Source of the DNA: Motiliproteus sp965230185
GTDB taxonomy: Bacteria; Pseudomonadota; Gammaproteobacteria; Pseudomonadales; Balneatricaceae
Reading direction: 5' to 3'
Assembly: GCA_965230185.1 (NCBI GenBank)
Contig: OZ245995.1
Location: forward strand, 4,588,001-4,652,000
Length of the DNA stretch: 64,000 nt
A model generated the notes under the pieces. That model made no database searches. It had not been told where the DNA came from and saw only the letters and a program-made list of their open reading frames with translations. The number at the start of each line of letters is the position of its first letter. The stretch's first letter is position 1. Made by a program: the position numbers and the translations under genes. Positions 45,839 to 53,452 of the stretch are shown in pieces.

Positions 45839-46573
45839 TTAGTGGTCCTTGCGCCAGGAGCCACTATACACGTCTTTCCAGTACTCTTTCTTCAGTGCGT
45901 AAGCAAAGCCGAACAGAACCACCAGGAAGATCAGCACCCAGGTACCGATGGTGCCGCTGACCATCTTAGAAGGCTCAGCCATGTAGACCATGAAGTTGGT
46001 CAGGTCGTACATCGCCTGGTCGAACTCTTCCGGAGACATGGTGCCGGCAGTTTTCAGCTCCAGCTCTTCACAGTTCTCACCCTTACAGACCTGCACACCC
46101 TGCATGGTGGCCAGTACGTTCGGCATACCCACATCCGGGAACACCTTGTTGTTGACACCCCAGGGACGGCTCTCGTCCACATAGAAGGTCTTCAGGTAGG
46201 TGTAGACCCAGTCGGCACCGCGCAGACGGGCTTCCAGCGTCAGATCGGGTGGCGGTGCACCGAACCAGCTGGCGGCATTCTCCGGATCCATGGCAATGGT
46301 CATCTGCTCACCGATCTTCTTGTTACCGAGGATCAGCTCCTCTTCGACCATTCCCTTGTCCATACCCAGGTCATCAGCCGCACGCTCGTAACGCTGGTAC
46401 TTGGCGGAGTGACAGCCCATGCAGTTCTCAACGAACAGTTTCATACCGTTCTGCAGAGACTCCATGTTGGTCAGGTCGGAATCGAAGTCTTCCAGTTGAA
46501 CATTAGCGCCACCCGCAGCCATCCCGGTGACGGGCAGCAGTGCAAACAGCAGTGCAATCAGTTGCTTTTTCAT
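45839..46573 (-). CDS. petC: Ubiquinol-cytochrome c reductase, cytochrome c1
   Basis: This is the membrane-anchored c-type cytochrome of the bc1 complex, which passes electrons from the Rieske protein to soluble cytochrome c. The 244-residue protein has a Sec signal (cleaved around AGG, residue ~22), the haem site CMGCH near residue 52, the distal Met region near the middle (TIAMDPENAASWFGAPPPDL), and a C-terminal membrane helix (GTWVLIFLVVLFGFAYAL) with a basic end. It overlaps petB by one base. Confidence 0.96.
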   Translation of the reverse strand: MKKQLIALLFALLPVTGMAAGGANVQLEDFDSDLTNMESLQNGMKLFVENCMGCHSAKYQRYERAADDLGMDKGMVEEELILGNKKIGEQMTIAMDPENAASWFGAPPPDLTLEARLRGADWVYTYLKTFYVDESRPWGVNNKVFPDVGMPNVLATMQGVQVCKGENCEELELKTAGTMSPEEFDQAMYDLTNFMVYMAEPSKMVSGTIGTWVLIFLVVLFGFAYALKKEYWKDVYSGSWRKDH

Positions 46574-47832
46574 TAGCCTGTAACCCTCTCTGGTACGGGT
46601 TTGGTTTTTTCCATGCGAGTGTAGAAAGGCATCGCCAGGAAGAACACGAAGTAGAGCAGAGTCGCGATCTGAGCAACCGTGGTCCGACCTTCGGTCGCCG
46701 GGATCGCACCCAGCACACCCAGAACCACGAAGCAGATGGCGAAGATAGCCAGCCAGGACTTGCTCAGAATACCCTTATAACGCATGGACTTAACCGGGCT
46801 ACGGTCGAGCCATGGCATCACAAACAGAATCGCGATCGCACCACCCATCACCACAACACCCCAGAACTTGGCGTCGACACCGAACAGCGGGTAGGTGACC
46901 GCACGCAGCATGGCGTAGAACGGTGTGAAGTACCAGACCGGAGCAATATGATCAGGGGTCTTCAGCGGGTTAGCCGGTTCGAAGTTAGGCTTCTCGATAA
47001 AGTAGCCACCGCCTTCCGGGAAGAAGAATACCACCATCAGGAAGACGAACAGGAACACCACCACACCCACTATATCTTTGACGGAGTAGTAGGGGTGAAA
47101 AGGAATACCGTCAACCGGGATACCCTTCTCGTCTTTGTTAGCCTTGATCTCGATACCGTCAGGGTTGTTGGAACCCACTTCGTGCAGCGCCAGGATGTGC
47201 AGTACAACCAGCGCCAGCAGAACGATCGGCAGTGCAATGACATGCAGCGAGAAGAAGCGATTCAGAGTGATGCCGGAGATCAGGTAATCACCACGAATCC
47301 ACTGCTGCAGGTCTTCACCGATCCAGGGGATGGCACCGAACAGTGAGATGATAACCTGAGCACCCCAGTAAGACATCTGACCCCAGGGCAGCAGGTAGCC
47401 CATAAAGGCCTCAGCCATCAGCGCCAGGTAGATCGCCATACCGAAGATCCAGATCAGCTCACGGGGCTGACGGTAGGAACCGTACATCAGGCCACGGAAC
47501 ATGTGCAGGTAGACCACCACAAAGAAGGCGGAGGCACCGGTTGAGTGCAGATAACGCAGAATCCAGCCGTATTCGACATCACGCATGATGTATTCAACGG
47601 AGGCAAAAGCACCTTCGGCAGAAGGGTTGTAGCTCATGGTCAGCCAGATACCGGTGAGGATCTGATTTACCAGTACCAACAGCGCCAGCGAGCCGAAGAA
47701 GTACCAGAAGTTGAAGTTTTTCGGCGCGTAGTACTTGCTCAGGTGATCTTCCCAGGCCTGAGTCACGGCCATACGATCATCGATCCAGCGCATCAGGCCT
47801 TTTTCAGCCTTGCTTCTGTTTGGATTACCCAT
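46573..47832 (-). CDS. petB: Ubiquinol-cytochrome c reductase, cytochrome b
   Basis: Cytochrome b is the quinol-oxidising membrane core of complex III. The 419-residue protein has eight to nine membrane helices and the two haem-binding His pairs, visible in LHSTGASAFFVVVYLHMFRG and SLHVIALPIVLLALVVLHI. The quinol-site PEWY-type motif appears here as APVWYFTPFYAMLRA. It starts 1 bp after petA and overlaps petC, so the three genes form one tightly coupled operon. Confidence 0.97.
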   Translation of the reverse strand: MGNPNRSKAEKGLMRWIDDRMAVTQAWEDHLSKYYAPKNFNFWYFFGSLALLVLVNQILTGIWLTMSYNPSAEGAFASVEYIMRDVEYGWILRYLHSTGASAFFVVVYLHMFRGLMYGSYRQPRELIWIFGMAIYLALMAEAFMGYLLPWGQMSYWGAQVIISLFGAIPWIGEDLQQWIRGDYLISGITLNRFFSLHVIALPIVLLALVVLHILALHEVGSNNPDGIEIKANKDEKGIPVDGIPFHPYYSVKDIVGVVVFLFVFLMVVFFFPEGGGYFIEKPNFEPANPLKTPDHIAPVWYFTPFYAMLRAVTYPLFGVDAKFWGVVVMGGAIAILFVMPWLDRSPVKSMRYKGILSKSWLAIFAICFVVLGVLGAIPATEGRTTVAQIATLLYFVFFLAMPFYTRMEKTKPVPERVTG

Positions 47833-47833
47833 C

Positions 47834-48430
47834 TTATGCGGTCTCCTGATCTACACCGACGAGGATGATGTTGTCGTCGACATATGAGTGGGGAGGAATC
47901 ACCAGGTTGGTCGGCGCAGGAAAGCCCTTGTAGACCCGGCCGGAGAGGTCAAAGCGAGAACCGTGGCAGGGGCAGAAGAAGCCGCCCAGCCAGTCTTCGC
48001 CCAGATCTTCCGGTGCCACCTCAGGACGATAGGTCGGAGAGCAACCTAGGTGAGTACAAAGACCGGTCAGTACTGCATATTCCGGCTTGAGTGAGCGGGC
48101 GGCGTTTTTGGGAATGTAGCCAGGCTGCTGAGGCTTGGCGGAATCAGGATCAGCCAGGGTGCCGTTCAGCTTTTCCAGGTTAGCCAGCGCTTCTTCGGAA
48201 CGACGTACGATCCACACCGGCTTACCGCGCCACTCAACGATCATCTGCTGACCAGGCTCCAGCTTGCTGATGTCAGCCTTGACCGGCGCACCCGCCGCCT
48301 TAGCTTTCGCACTGGGATTCCACGAAGCCACAAAAGGTACCGCGGCACCGACAGCACCTACCGCTCCGACAACGGAGGTAGACGCCACCAGGAAACGCCG
48401 GCGCCCTTTATTTACGCCTTCATTACTCAT
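47834..48430 (-). CDS. petA: Ubiquinol-cytochrome c reductase, Rieske iron-sulfur protein
   Basis: The Rieske protein carries the mobile 2Fe-2S cluster of the bc1 complex. I start at the ATG at 48430, since GGGAGAAA lies ahead of it; an ATG at 48445 overlaps that ribosome site. The resulting 198 residues begin with a Tat-type signal, GRRRFLVAS, and a single membrane anchor. The cluster ligands are in CTHLGC and CPCHGSRFD, with the disulfide cysteines in the same loops. Confidence 0.97.
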   Translation of the reverse strand: MSNEGVNKGRRRFLVASTSVVGAVGAVGAAVPFVASWNPSAKAKAAGAPVKADISKLEPGQQMIVEWRGKPVWIVRRSEEALANLEKLNGTLADPDSAKPQQPGYIPKNAARSLKPEYAVLTGLCTHLGCSPTYRPEVAPEDLGEDWLGGFFCPCHGSRFDLSGRVYKGFPAPTNLVIPPHSYVDDNIILVGVDQETA

Positions 48431-48533
48431 TAAGGTTTCTCCCATTTACCGGTGATTTTTTTGCCGATACTGCACTGCAAAATTCACCGTTTGAAATTCG
48501 CAGGGCGAATTCCGAGCTAAAAAATTGCGGAGA

Positions 48534-48562
48534 ATTTTAAAGACATTACCCTTTGCTTACAA
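48534..48562 (-). promoter_or_regulatory. Predicted petABC promoter
   Basis: On the minus strand, TTGTAA (48557-48562) and TAAAAT (48534-48539) are separated by 17 bp, about 100 bp ahead of petA and just past the rpsI terminator. Both hexamers match the sigma70 consensus at four or more positions. No binding site for an oxygen regulator was evident to me. Confidence 0.55.
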
Positions 48563-48618
48563 GAAAAAGCCCACTTTTTTTGCGGCGCATTAGACCAATG
48601 ACCCGCCCTCTCGCAGGC

Positions 48619-48650
48619 AAAAAAAAAACGCCTGTCCCGAGGGACAGGCG
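48619..48650 (-). terminator. Intrinsic terminator of the rplM-rpsI operon
   Basis: The stem CGCCTGTCC/GGACAGGCG (48629-48650) is followed on the minus strand by ten T. It lies 30 bp after the rpsI stop codon. It is one of the strongest terminators in the window. Confidence 0.92.
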
Positions 48651-48679
48651 CTTCTGAAACAACCCGTTCGGGCAGCGAA

Positions 48680-49072
48680 TTAACGCTTGGAGAATTGCGG
48701 CTTCTTACGTGCTTTACGCAGACCGACTTTCTTACGCTCGACTTCACGAGCGTCACGAGTAACGTAACCGGCTTTACGCAGAACCGGACGCAGGGACTCG
48801 TCGTACTCCATCAGCGCACGGGTGATACCGTGACGGATAGCACCGGCCTGACCGAAGCTGCCGCCGCCGGCGACAGTGACGTTGATATCGAACTTCTCGA
48901 CCAGCTCAGTCAGCTCGAGGGGCTGACGAACGATCATGCGAGCAACTTCGCGACCGAAGTAAGTGTCGATGGAACGCTTGTTGATAGTGATGTTGCCAGT
49001 GCCAGCTTTCAGGAAGACACGAGCAGTGGAAGTCTTACGACGACCGGTACCGTAGTATTGAGTAGTAGACAT
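48680..49072 (-). CDS. rpsI: 30S ribosomal protein S9
   Basis: S9 is a small-subunit protein whose C-terminal tail reaches the P-site tRNA. The 130 residues are the standard length, beginning QYYGTGRRKTSTARVFL and ending in the basic tail KARKKPQFSKR. It lies 13 bp after rplM in the universal L13-S9 operon. Confidence 0.99.
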   Translation of the reverse strand: MSTTQYYGTGRRKTSTARVFLKAGTGNITINKRSIDTYFGREVARMIVRQPLELTELVEKFDINVTVAGGGSFGQAGAIRHGITRALMEYDESLRPVLRKAGYVTRDAREVERKKVGLRKARKKPQFSKR

Positions 49073-49085
49073 TATCCGCCTTCCT

Positions 49086-49514
49086 TTAGATGTTCAGTTC
49101 TTGAGGTTGCTGTGCCGCATGAGGATGTGCGTTGCCGGCGTAGACTTTCAGCTTGGCAAACATTGCACGACCCAGAGGACCTTTCGGCAGCATACCCTTA
49201 ACAGCGGACTGCAGAGTGCGCTCAGGAGCGTGATCGATCATCTTCTCGAAAGACATGGAGCGCAGACCGCCGGGGTAACCGGTGTGACGGTAGTACTGCT
49301 TGTCTTTGGCCTTGTTACCGGTAACGCGGATCTTCTCAACGTTTACCACAACGATGTAGTCGCCGGTGTCAACGTGAGGGGTGTATTCGGGCTTATGCTT
49401 ACCGCGCAGACGACGGGCGATTTCGGTAGCCAGACGACCCAGAGTTTTACCGTCTGCGTCAACTACAAACCACTCGCGCTTAACGTCAGCGGGCTTAGTG
49501 CTTACAGTTTTCAT
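49086..49514 (-). CDS. rplM: 50S ribosomal protein L13
   Basis: L13 is an early-assembling large-subunit protein and, in E. coli, an autorepressor of its own operon. The ATG at 49514 gives 142 residues, identical in length to the E. coli protein; the TTG just before it is not needed. The sequence starts MKTVSTKPADVKREW and contains GKLATEIA-type and GYPGGLRSMSFEKM blocks. A promoter lies about 160 bp upstream, leaving a long leader suited to autoregulation. Confidence 0.99.
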   Translation of the reverse strand: MKTVSTKPADVKREWFVVDADGKTLGRLATEIARRLRGKHKPEYTPHVDTGDYIVVVNVEKIRVTGNKAKDKQYYRHTGYPGGLRSMSFEKMIDHAPERTLQSAVKGMLPKGPLGRAMFAKLKVYAGNAHPHAAQQPQELNI

Positions 49515-49674
49515 CAAATTTGCCTTTATCTTCCCCGAACCTTAAAGGCCCGGTGTTTCCTATAATTATTAGTTGTCTCAGCAGCCGGAACCGCACTTCT
49601 GAGCCAACGTACTTTCCTGGTCCGTACTGCAGAATGCCACTCAAACAGCAACACCCTCCGGAAAAGGACGGCGT

Positions 49675-49703
49675 ATTATAGGGGCTGAATTCAGGATTGT
49701 TAA
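49675..49703 (-). promoter_or_regulatory. rplM-rpsI promoter
   Basis: On the minus strand, TTAACA (49698-49703) and a perfect TATAAT (49675-49680) are separated by exactly 17 bp. Transcription would start near 49668, giving a leader of about 155 nt before rplM. The -35 hexamer forms one edge of a long inverted repeat at 49699-49740. Confidence 0.8.
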
Positions 49704-49740
49704 GCCCTGACGGCAAATATCTTTGCGATCAGGGCTTAAC
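49699..49740. repeat. Long inverted repeat overlapping the rplM -35 element
   Basis: A 12-bp perfect arm, GTTAAGCCCTGA (49699-49710), pairs with TCAGGGCTTAAC (49729-49740), and an inner GCAAA/TTTGC stem (49713-49717 and 49722-49726) extends it. It lies about 40 bp after the zapE stop codon. Without a U tract it is not a typical terminator, though it could still end zapE transcripts or protect their 3' ends; it could also be a regulator site. Confidence 0.7.
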
Positions 49741-49777
49741 CGGGGAAAACTGACTAAAGCAGCGACCGGACGGGGCC

Positions 49778-50887
49778 TCAGGCCCGATGCTCCCGTGCCA
49801 GGTACTCGGTGGACTGCATCTCCAGCAGACGGCTGGTGGTGCGCTCGAACTCAAACTCCAGCCGACCACCTTTATAGAGCGACTTCAGCTCCGGCTCGGC
49901 GGAAAGAATCAGCTTGACGCCGCTGTCGTAGAACTCGTCAACCAGATTGATAAACCGACGGGCCTGGTCGTCTTTGTCGCCACCCAGTACCGGTACATCG
50001 GAGATCAGCACCGCGTGGTAGATCTTGCCGATCTCGATATAGTCGTTCTGACTGCGCGGTCCGTCACAGAGCTCGCCGAAATCGAACCAGACCACGTCTT
50101 CACAGCAGCGACGGGTGTGGATCGGACGGCCGTTAATATCGATCACCTGGCCGTTAATCGCCTCGTTGAGATCCGGTGCCAGACTTTCGAAACTGCGATT
50201 GAGGCTGGCATCGGCCTCGTCATCCAGCGGACAGTGGTAAAGTTCCGCCTGTTCCAGCGCCCGCAGACGGTAATCGACACCGCTGTCGACATTGACCACC
50301 TCGGTGTACTTATTCAGCAGGGCGATGGCCGGTAGAAAACGCTGGCGCTGCAGGCCGTTCTCATAGAGCCGGTCGGGAACAATATTGGAGGTGGCCACCA
50401 GTGCCACACCGTGACCGAACAGCTTCTCCATCAGCCCGCCCAGGATCATGGCATCGGTGATATCGGAGACGAAAAACTCGTCGAAGCAGATAATCTCGGC
50501 CTCGGCGGCAAAGCGCCCGGCGACGATATCCAGCGGATTCTTCTCCCCTTCCAGATCGGTCAGCTCTCTGTGAACCCGCTGCATAAAGCGGTGGAAGTGG
50601 GTCCGCATCTTCTTCGAGAACGGCAGGCTGTCATAGAAGGTGTCCATCAGGTAGGTCTTGCCACGGCCGACACCACCCCAGAAATAGAGCCCCTGGACCG
50701 GCTCCTCCTGCTGTTTTCTGAAACGCTGGCCCCAGCGTTTGATCAGCTTCGGCTTCGGCCGGTTACGACGCTCCAGCAGATCATCATAGAGCCGCTGGAG
50801 ATGCTTAACCGCCATCTCCTGAGAGGCGTCGTAGTGAAAGTCTTCACGATCAAGATCCTGGCGATAGCGTTGTATAGGCGTCATCAT
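49778..50887 (-). CDS. zapE: Cell division ATPase ZapE
   Basis: ZapE (YhcM) is an AFG1-type ATPase associated with the Z ring and needed under stress in E. coli. The 369-residue protein has Walker A GGVGRGKT (71-78), Walker B IICFDEFFVSD, and the family C-terminal domain ending in ERTTSRLLEMQSTEYL. Its position directly upstream of rplM-rpsI is conserved in gammaproteobacteria. The upstream ribosome site is weak, so start M1 or M2 cannot be distinguished. Confidence 0.95.
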   Translation of the reverse strand: MMTPIQRYRQDLDREDFHYDASQEMAVKHLQRLYDDLLERRNRPKPKLIKRWGQRFRKQQEEPVQGLYFWGGVGRGKTYLMDTFYDSLPFSKKMRTHFHRFMQRVHRELTDLEGEKNPLDIVAGRFAAEAEIICFDEFFVSDITDAMILGGLMEKLFGHGVALVATSNIVPDRLYENGLQRQRFLPAIALLNKYTEVVNVDSGVDYRLRALEQAELYHCPLDDEADASLNRSFESLAPDLNEAINGQVIDINGRPIHTRRCCEDVVWFDFGELCDGPRSQNDYIEIGKIYHAVLISDVPVLGGDKDDQARRFINLVDEFYDSGVKLILSAEPELKSLYKGGRLEFEFERTTSRLLEMQSTEYLAREHRA

Positions 50888-51057
50888 GGCTCGTACTGGC
50901 TGCAGGGCTGGCCCGACTGGCGGGAAATCAGCTTCTGAATGAAGCGAAAAACGCCGCCACTTTACCCATTAGCGACAGCCTTGGCAATTATCCGAATGTG
51001 TACCCTGATGGCGGTTCAGCGACCATCAGCAGCAGCGCCGGGCCAGAAAGCCACGAC

Positions 51058-51663
51058 TCAGGCAAAACCCTGATACAGGGCCGCAATCGCCATCAGCAGA
51101 AACAACACGCCACTACCCCGGTGCAGCCATACCATCGGCAACCGCTGCAGCAGTGTCCGCCCGGCCAGCACCCCCAGCGCCGAGGTGACCAGCAAGGCCA
51201 GGGTCGATCCCAGCCAGACCGCCGGCGGACTGTAATGAGCCCCCAGCCCGGCCACCGCCAGCTGGGTCTTATCGCCGAACTCCGCCACAAAGATCATCAG
51301 AAAGGCGGTGACCAGCAGACTGCGGGCGGAGTTGCGGACCTCCGCCCCCTCCTCTTCCTCTTCATCGGCCAGCAGTGCCTGAACGCCGAATACGCCGAAC
51401 AACAGCGCCACCCCCGCCGCAATCCAGGCCTCCGGCAGCCAGTGCGCTACAGCCGCGCCGAAAGACACCGCCAGCAGATTGAGAATCGCAAACGCCAGCA
51501 CCGCTCCGCACAGCACCGGCCAGGGGCGATGACGGGCAGCCAGGGTCATGCAGACCAACTGGCTCTTATCGCCGAATTCAGCCAGCAATATCAGCAGGAA
51601 TACCGCGGCCAGCGAGGACAGGCCTCCGTCTGCCGGGCCAAAGCCGGCAATATATGCATCCAT
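51058..51663 (-). CDS. GDT1/UPF0016 family cation transporter (probable Mn2+ exporter)
   Basis: This 201-residue inner-membrane protein belongs to the GDT1/TMEM165 family, whose bacterial members export manganese. It has six hydrophobic helices in two inverted halves, each with the signature E-x-G-D-K-[ST]: EFGDKSQL near residue 29 and EFGDKTQL near residue 125. An acidic loop (DEEEEEGAE) joins the halves. It stands alone between zapE and a tRNA gene. The ion is inferred from the family. Confidence 0.9.
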   Translation of the reverse strand: MDAYIAGFGPADGGLSSLAAVFLLILLAEFGDKSQLVCMTLAARHRPWPVLCGAVLAFAILNLLAVSFGAAVAHWLPEAWIAAGVALLFGVFGVQALLADEEEEEGAEVRNSARSLLVTAFLMIFVAEFGDKTQLAVAGLGAHYSPPAVWLGSTLALLVTSALGVLAGRTLLQRLPMVWLHRGSGVLFLLMAIAALYQGFA

Positions 51664-51775
51664 GAACAGTGTCTATAATCAGGTGGAACGAAGCCGTGAA
51701 TTATAGCCTCGCCCACCCTGATCGGGCGACGTAAAAAAGTTGGGAATCAAGCTGTTTTTTTTCAGAGCTTTTGGC

Positions 51776-51781
51776 TATTAT
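51776..51781 (+). promoter_or_regulatory. Possible -10 of the tRNA-Pro promoter
   Basis: TATTAT is followed by the GC-rich discriminator TGCCCGCGC, a pattern typical of stringently controlled tRNA promoters, about 33 bp before the tRNA. The -35 region is a T-run without a clear hexamer, so this is a weak call. Confidence 0.35.
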
Positions 51782-51813
51782 TGCCCGCGCTGCAGATCAG
51801 CAGCTTCTTATAT

Positions 51814-51890
51814 CGGCGTGTAGCGCAGCCTGGTAGCGCACATCCTTCGGGAGGATGGGGTCGGAGGTTCGAATCCTCTCACGCCGACCA
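51814..51890 (+). tRNA. tRNA-Pro (anticodon CGG)
   Basis: The 77-nt sequence folds as a cloverleaf: acceptor CGGCGTG with CACGCCG, D arm around GCGCAGCCTGGTAGCGC, anticodon stem CATCC/GGATG with loop TTCGGGA, and the T arm containing GGTTCGAATCC. The anticodon is CGG, reading the proline codon CCG. The 3' CCA is encoded. No integrase or duplicated 3' end lies nearby, so it is not an obvious integration site within this window. Confidence 0.97.
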
Positions 51891-52262
51891 TTAAAATCGA
51901 ATAGTAAGACCTAGCTTTCCCACCTAAGTCTCAAACAAAAAAGCCTCTTCTGACGCATGTCTGGCAGAAAGCCGGTCGATTCATCTGTGTAACTCTCCCT
52001 GCTATCAGAATCGCTTGCTGTTGGAAATTACCGGCTCTGATTTCTCTTCCTCCTGATGAAAGAGGGGGACGGGATAATTGAGCTGGTGTCTGCCCCTCCA
52101 TCTCAGCTTTGCTATTCAATTACAGCCAGACTGGTTCCAAACGATCACCCTCACTGTATCCAAGGCTTTTCCAGGCTCACTTGTATAATTTGTTTCCTCA
52201 AAAAACAAATTGTAAGCCACTGATTTATATAGACGCAGTGGTCATATCAGTGGGAGAAAGCC
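51891..52262. other. Intergenic region after tRNA-Pro (372 bp)
   Basis: No convincing gene or RNA is seen. A minus-strand frame of 62 codons at 51931-52119 lacks a ribosome site and family-like features. No clear U-tract terminator follows the tRNA. The region near 52180-52240 is AT-rich and probably holds the promoter of the following transporter gene, which has GGGAGAAAG just before its ATG. Confidence 0.45.
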
Positions 52263-53294
52263 ATGTCCACCGCAATTAAAAGGTTGCCATTTTCCGATAG
52301 CAGCTTCAAAAAGAAGATAGAAGAACTGATGCCGGGCTTTCTGCTCTGCTTCGTTGTGGGAATGGCGGCCAAATTTGTATCGGAACATTACGGTGGCCCT
52401 ACCATTCTCTATGCATTGCTGATGGGGATGTCGCTGAACTATCTGTCCCAGGAAGGTAAATGTGCCGCCGGTATTCAGTTCGCGGCTAAGGCGGTACTGC
52501 GTTTCGGTATTGCCCTGCTGGGTGCTCGTATCACCTTTGAACAGCTGATGAGTCTGGGGATTACCCCGATCGCTATCGTGCTGGTGGGTGTACCGGCCAC
52601 CATCCTGTTCGGTTATGTCTGTGGCAAGTGGCTGAAGCTGGGCAAATCCCAGAGCATTCTTTCCGGCGCCTCGGTCGGAATCTGCGGTGCCTCCGCGGCG
52701 CTGGCCGTCTCTGCGGTACTGCCCCAGGATAAGGATTCAGAACGTAATCTGATCTTTACCGTGATCGGGGTAACTGCACTCAGCACGGTCGCGATGATCG
52801 CCTATCCGCTGGTGGTAACGGGCCTTAATCTGACTGAAGCGGAAAGCGGAATCTTCCTGGGAGCGACCATTCACGACGTGGCTCAGGTGGTCGGTGCCGG
52901 CTATATGATGTCGGAAGATGTCGGTGATGTGGCGACCTTTACCAAGCTGCTGCGGGTTGCGGCACTGGTCCCGGTGGTGGTGATTATTTCAATTCTGGTC
53001 GCCCGTAAGGGATCGGTCGCAAAACAGGGCGGTTCATCCCTGCCGCTGCCCGGCTTCCTGATCGCCTTTGTGGTCATCGTTGCCATTAACAGCACCGGCT
53101 ATGTCCCTCAGGTGGTAACCGATAGCATGACCGAACTGTCCCGCTGGTGTCTGGTGATCGCCATGGTCGGTCTGGGCATGAAAGCCTCTTTTAAAGAGCT
53201 GGCGACCATGGGCTGGCCACCGATTATCCTGCTGGTATCCGAGACACTGTTTCTGGCGGTGCTGGTGGCAGCATGGCTGTTCCTGGCTCGCTGA
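52263..53294 (+). CDS. YeiH family (UPF0324) putative sulfate exporter
   Basis: This 343-residue polytopic membrane protein belongs to the YeiH/UPF0324 family, members of which are linked to sulfate or sulfite/taurine metabolism. It has about ten hydrophobic helices. The conserved blocks RFGIALLGARITFEQL, SGASVGICGASAALAVS, ATIHDVAQVVGAG and the late MVGLGMKASFKEL are all present. It is monocistronic, ending in a strong terminator. No LysR regulator lies nearby. The transported ion is not established. Confidence 0.9.
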   Translation: MSTAIKRLPFSDSSFKKKIEELMPGFLLCFVVGMAAKFVSEHYGGPTILYALLMGMSLNYLSQEGKCAAGIQFAAKAVLRFGIALLGARITFEQLMSLGITPIAIVLVGVPATILFGYVCGKWLKLGKSQSILSGASVGICGASAALAVSAVLPQDKDSERNLIFTVIGVTALSTVAMIAYPLVVTGLNLTEAESGIFLGATIHDVAQVVGAGYMMSEDVGDVATFTKLLRVAALVPVVVIISILVARKGSVAKQGGSSLPLPGFLIAFVVIVAINSTGYVPQVVTDSMTELSRWCLVIAMVGLGMKASFKELATMGWPPIILLVSETLFLAVLVAAWLFLAR

Positions 53295-53324
53295 GCCGCA
53301 GCCACTTCAGAGCCTAAACAGCTG

Positions 53325-53361
53325 AAAAAGGTCGGAGTGAATTCACTCCGACCCTTTTTTT
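53325..53361 (+). terminator. Intrinsic terminator after the YeiH-type gene
   Basis: A perfect 12-bp palindrome, GGTCGGAGTGAA with TTCACTCCGACC (53330-53353), is followed by seven T. A run of five A lies before the stem, so it may also serve the convergent gene. Confidence 0.9.
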
Positions 53362-53452
53362 GTCGCTTTTTTTTTGCTTTTTTATCGAGTACGTGAACAC
53401 CTGATAGAGCTTTAACCAGAAGGAGACGTTTCGCTTCTCCCCTCTGGTCCGA

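Noticed and set aside
48517..48756. 79-codon minus-strand frame covering the end of rpsI
   Set aside because: It runs through the rpsI terminator and overlaps rpsI in another frame.
51814..51890. tRNA-Pro as an integration site of a genomic island
   Set aside because: No integrase gene, no duplicated tRNA 3' end and no mobility genes are visible within the window.
51931..52119. 62-codon minus-strand frame after tRNA-Pro
   Set aside because: No ribosome site, no hydrophobic or domain pattern, and its low-complexity polar sequence looks like noncoding DNA.
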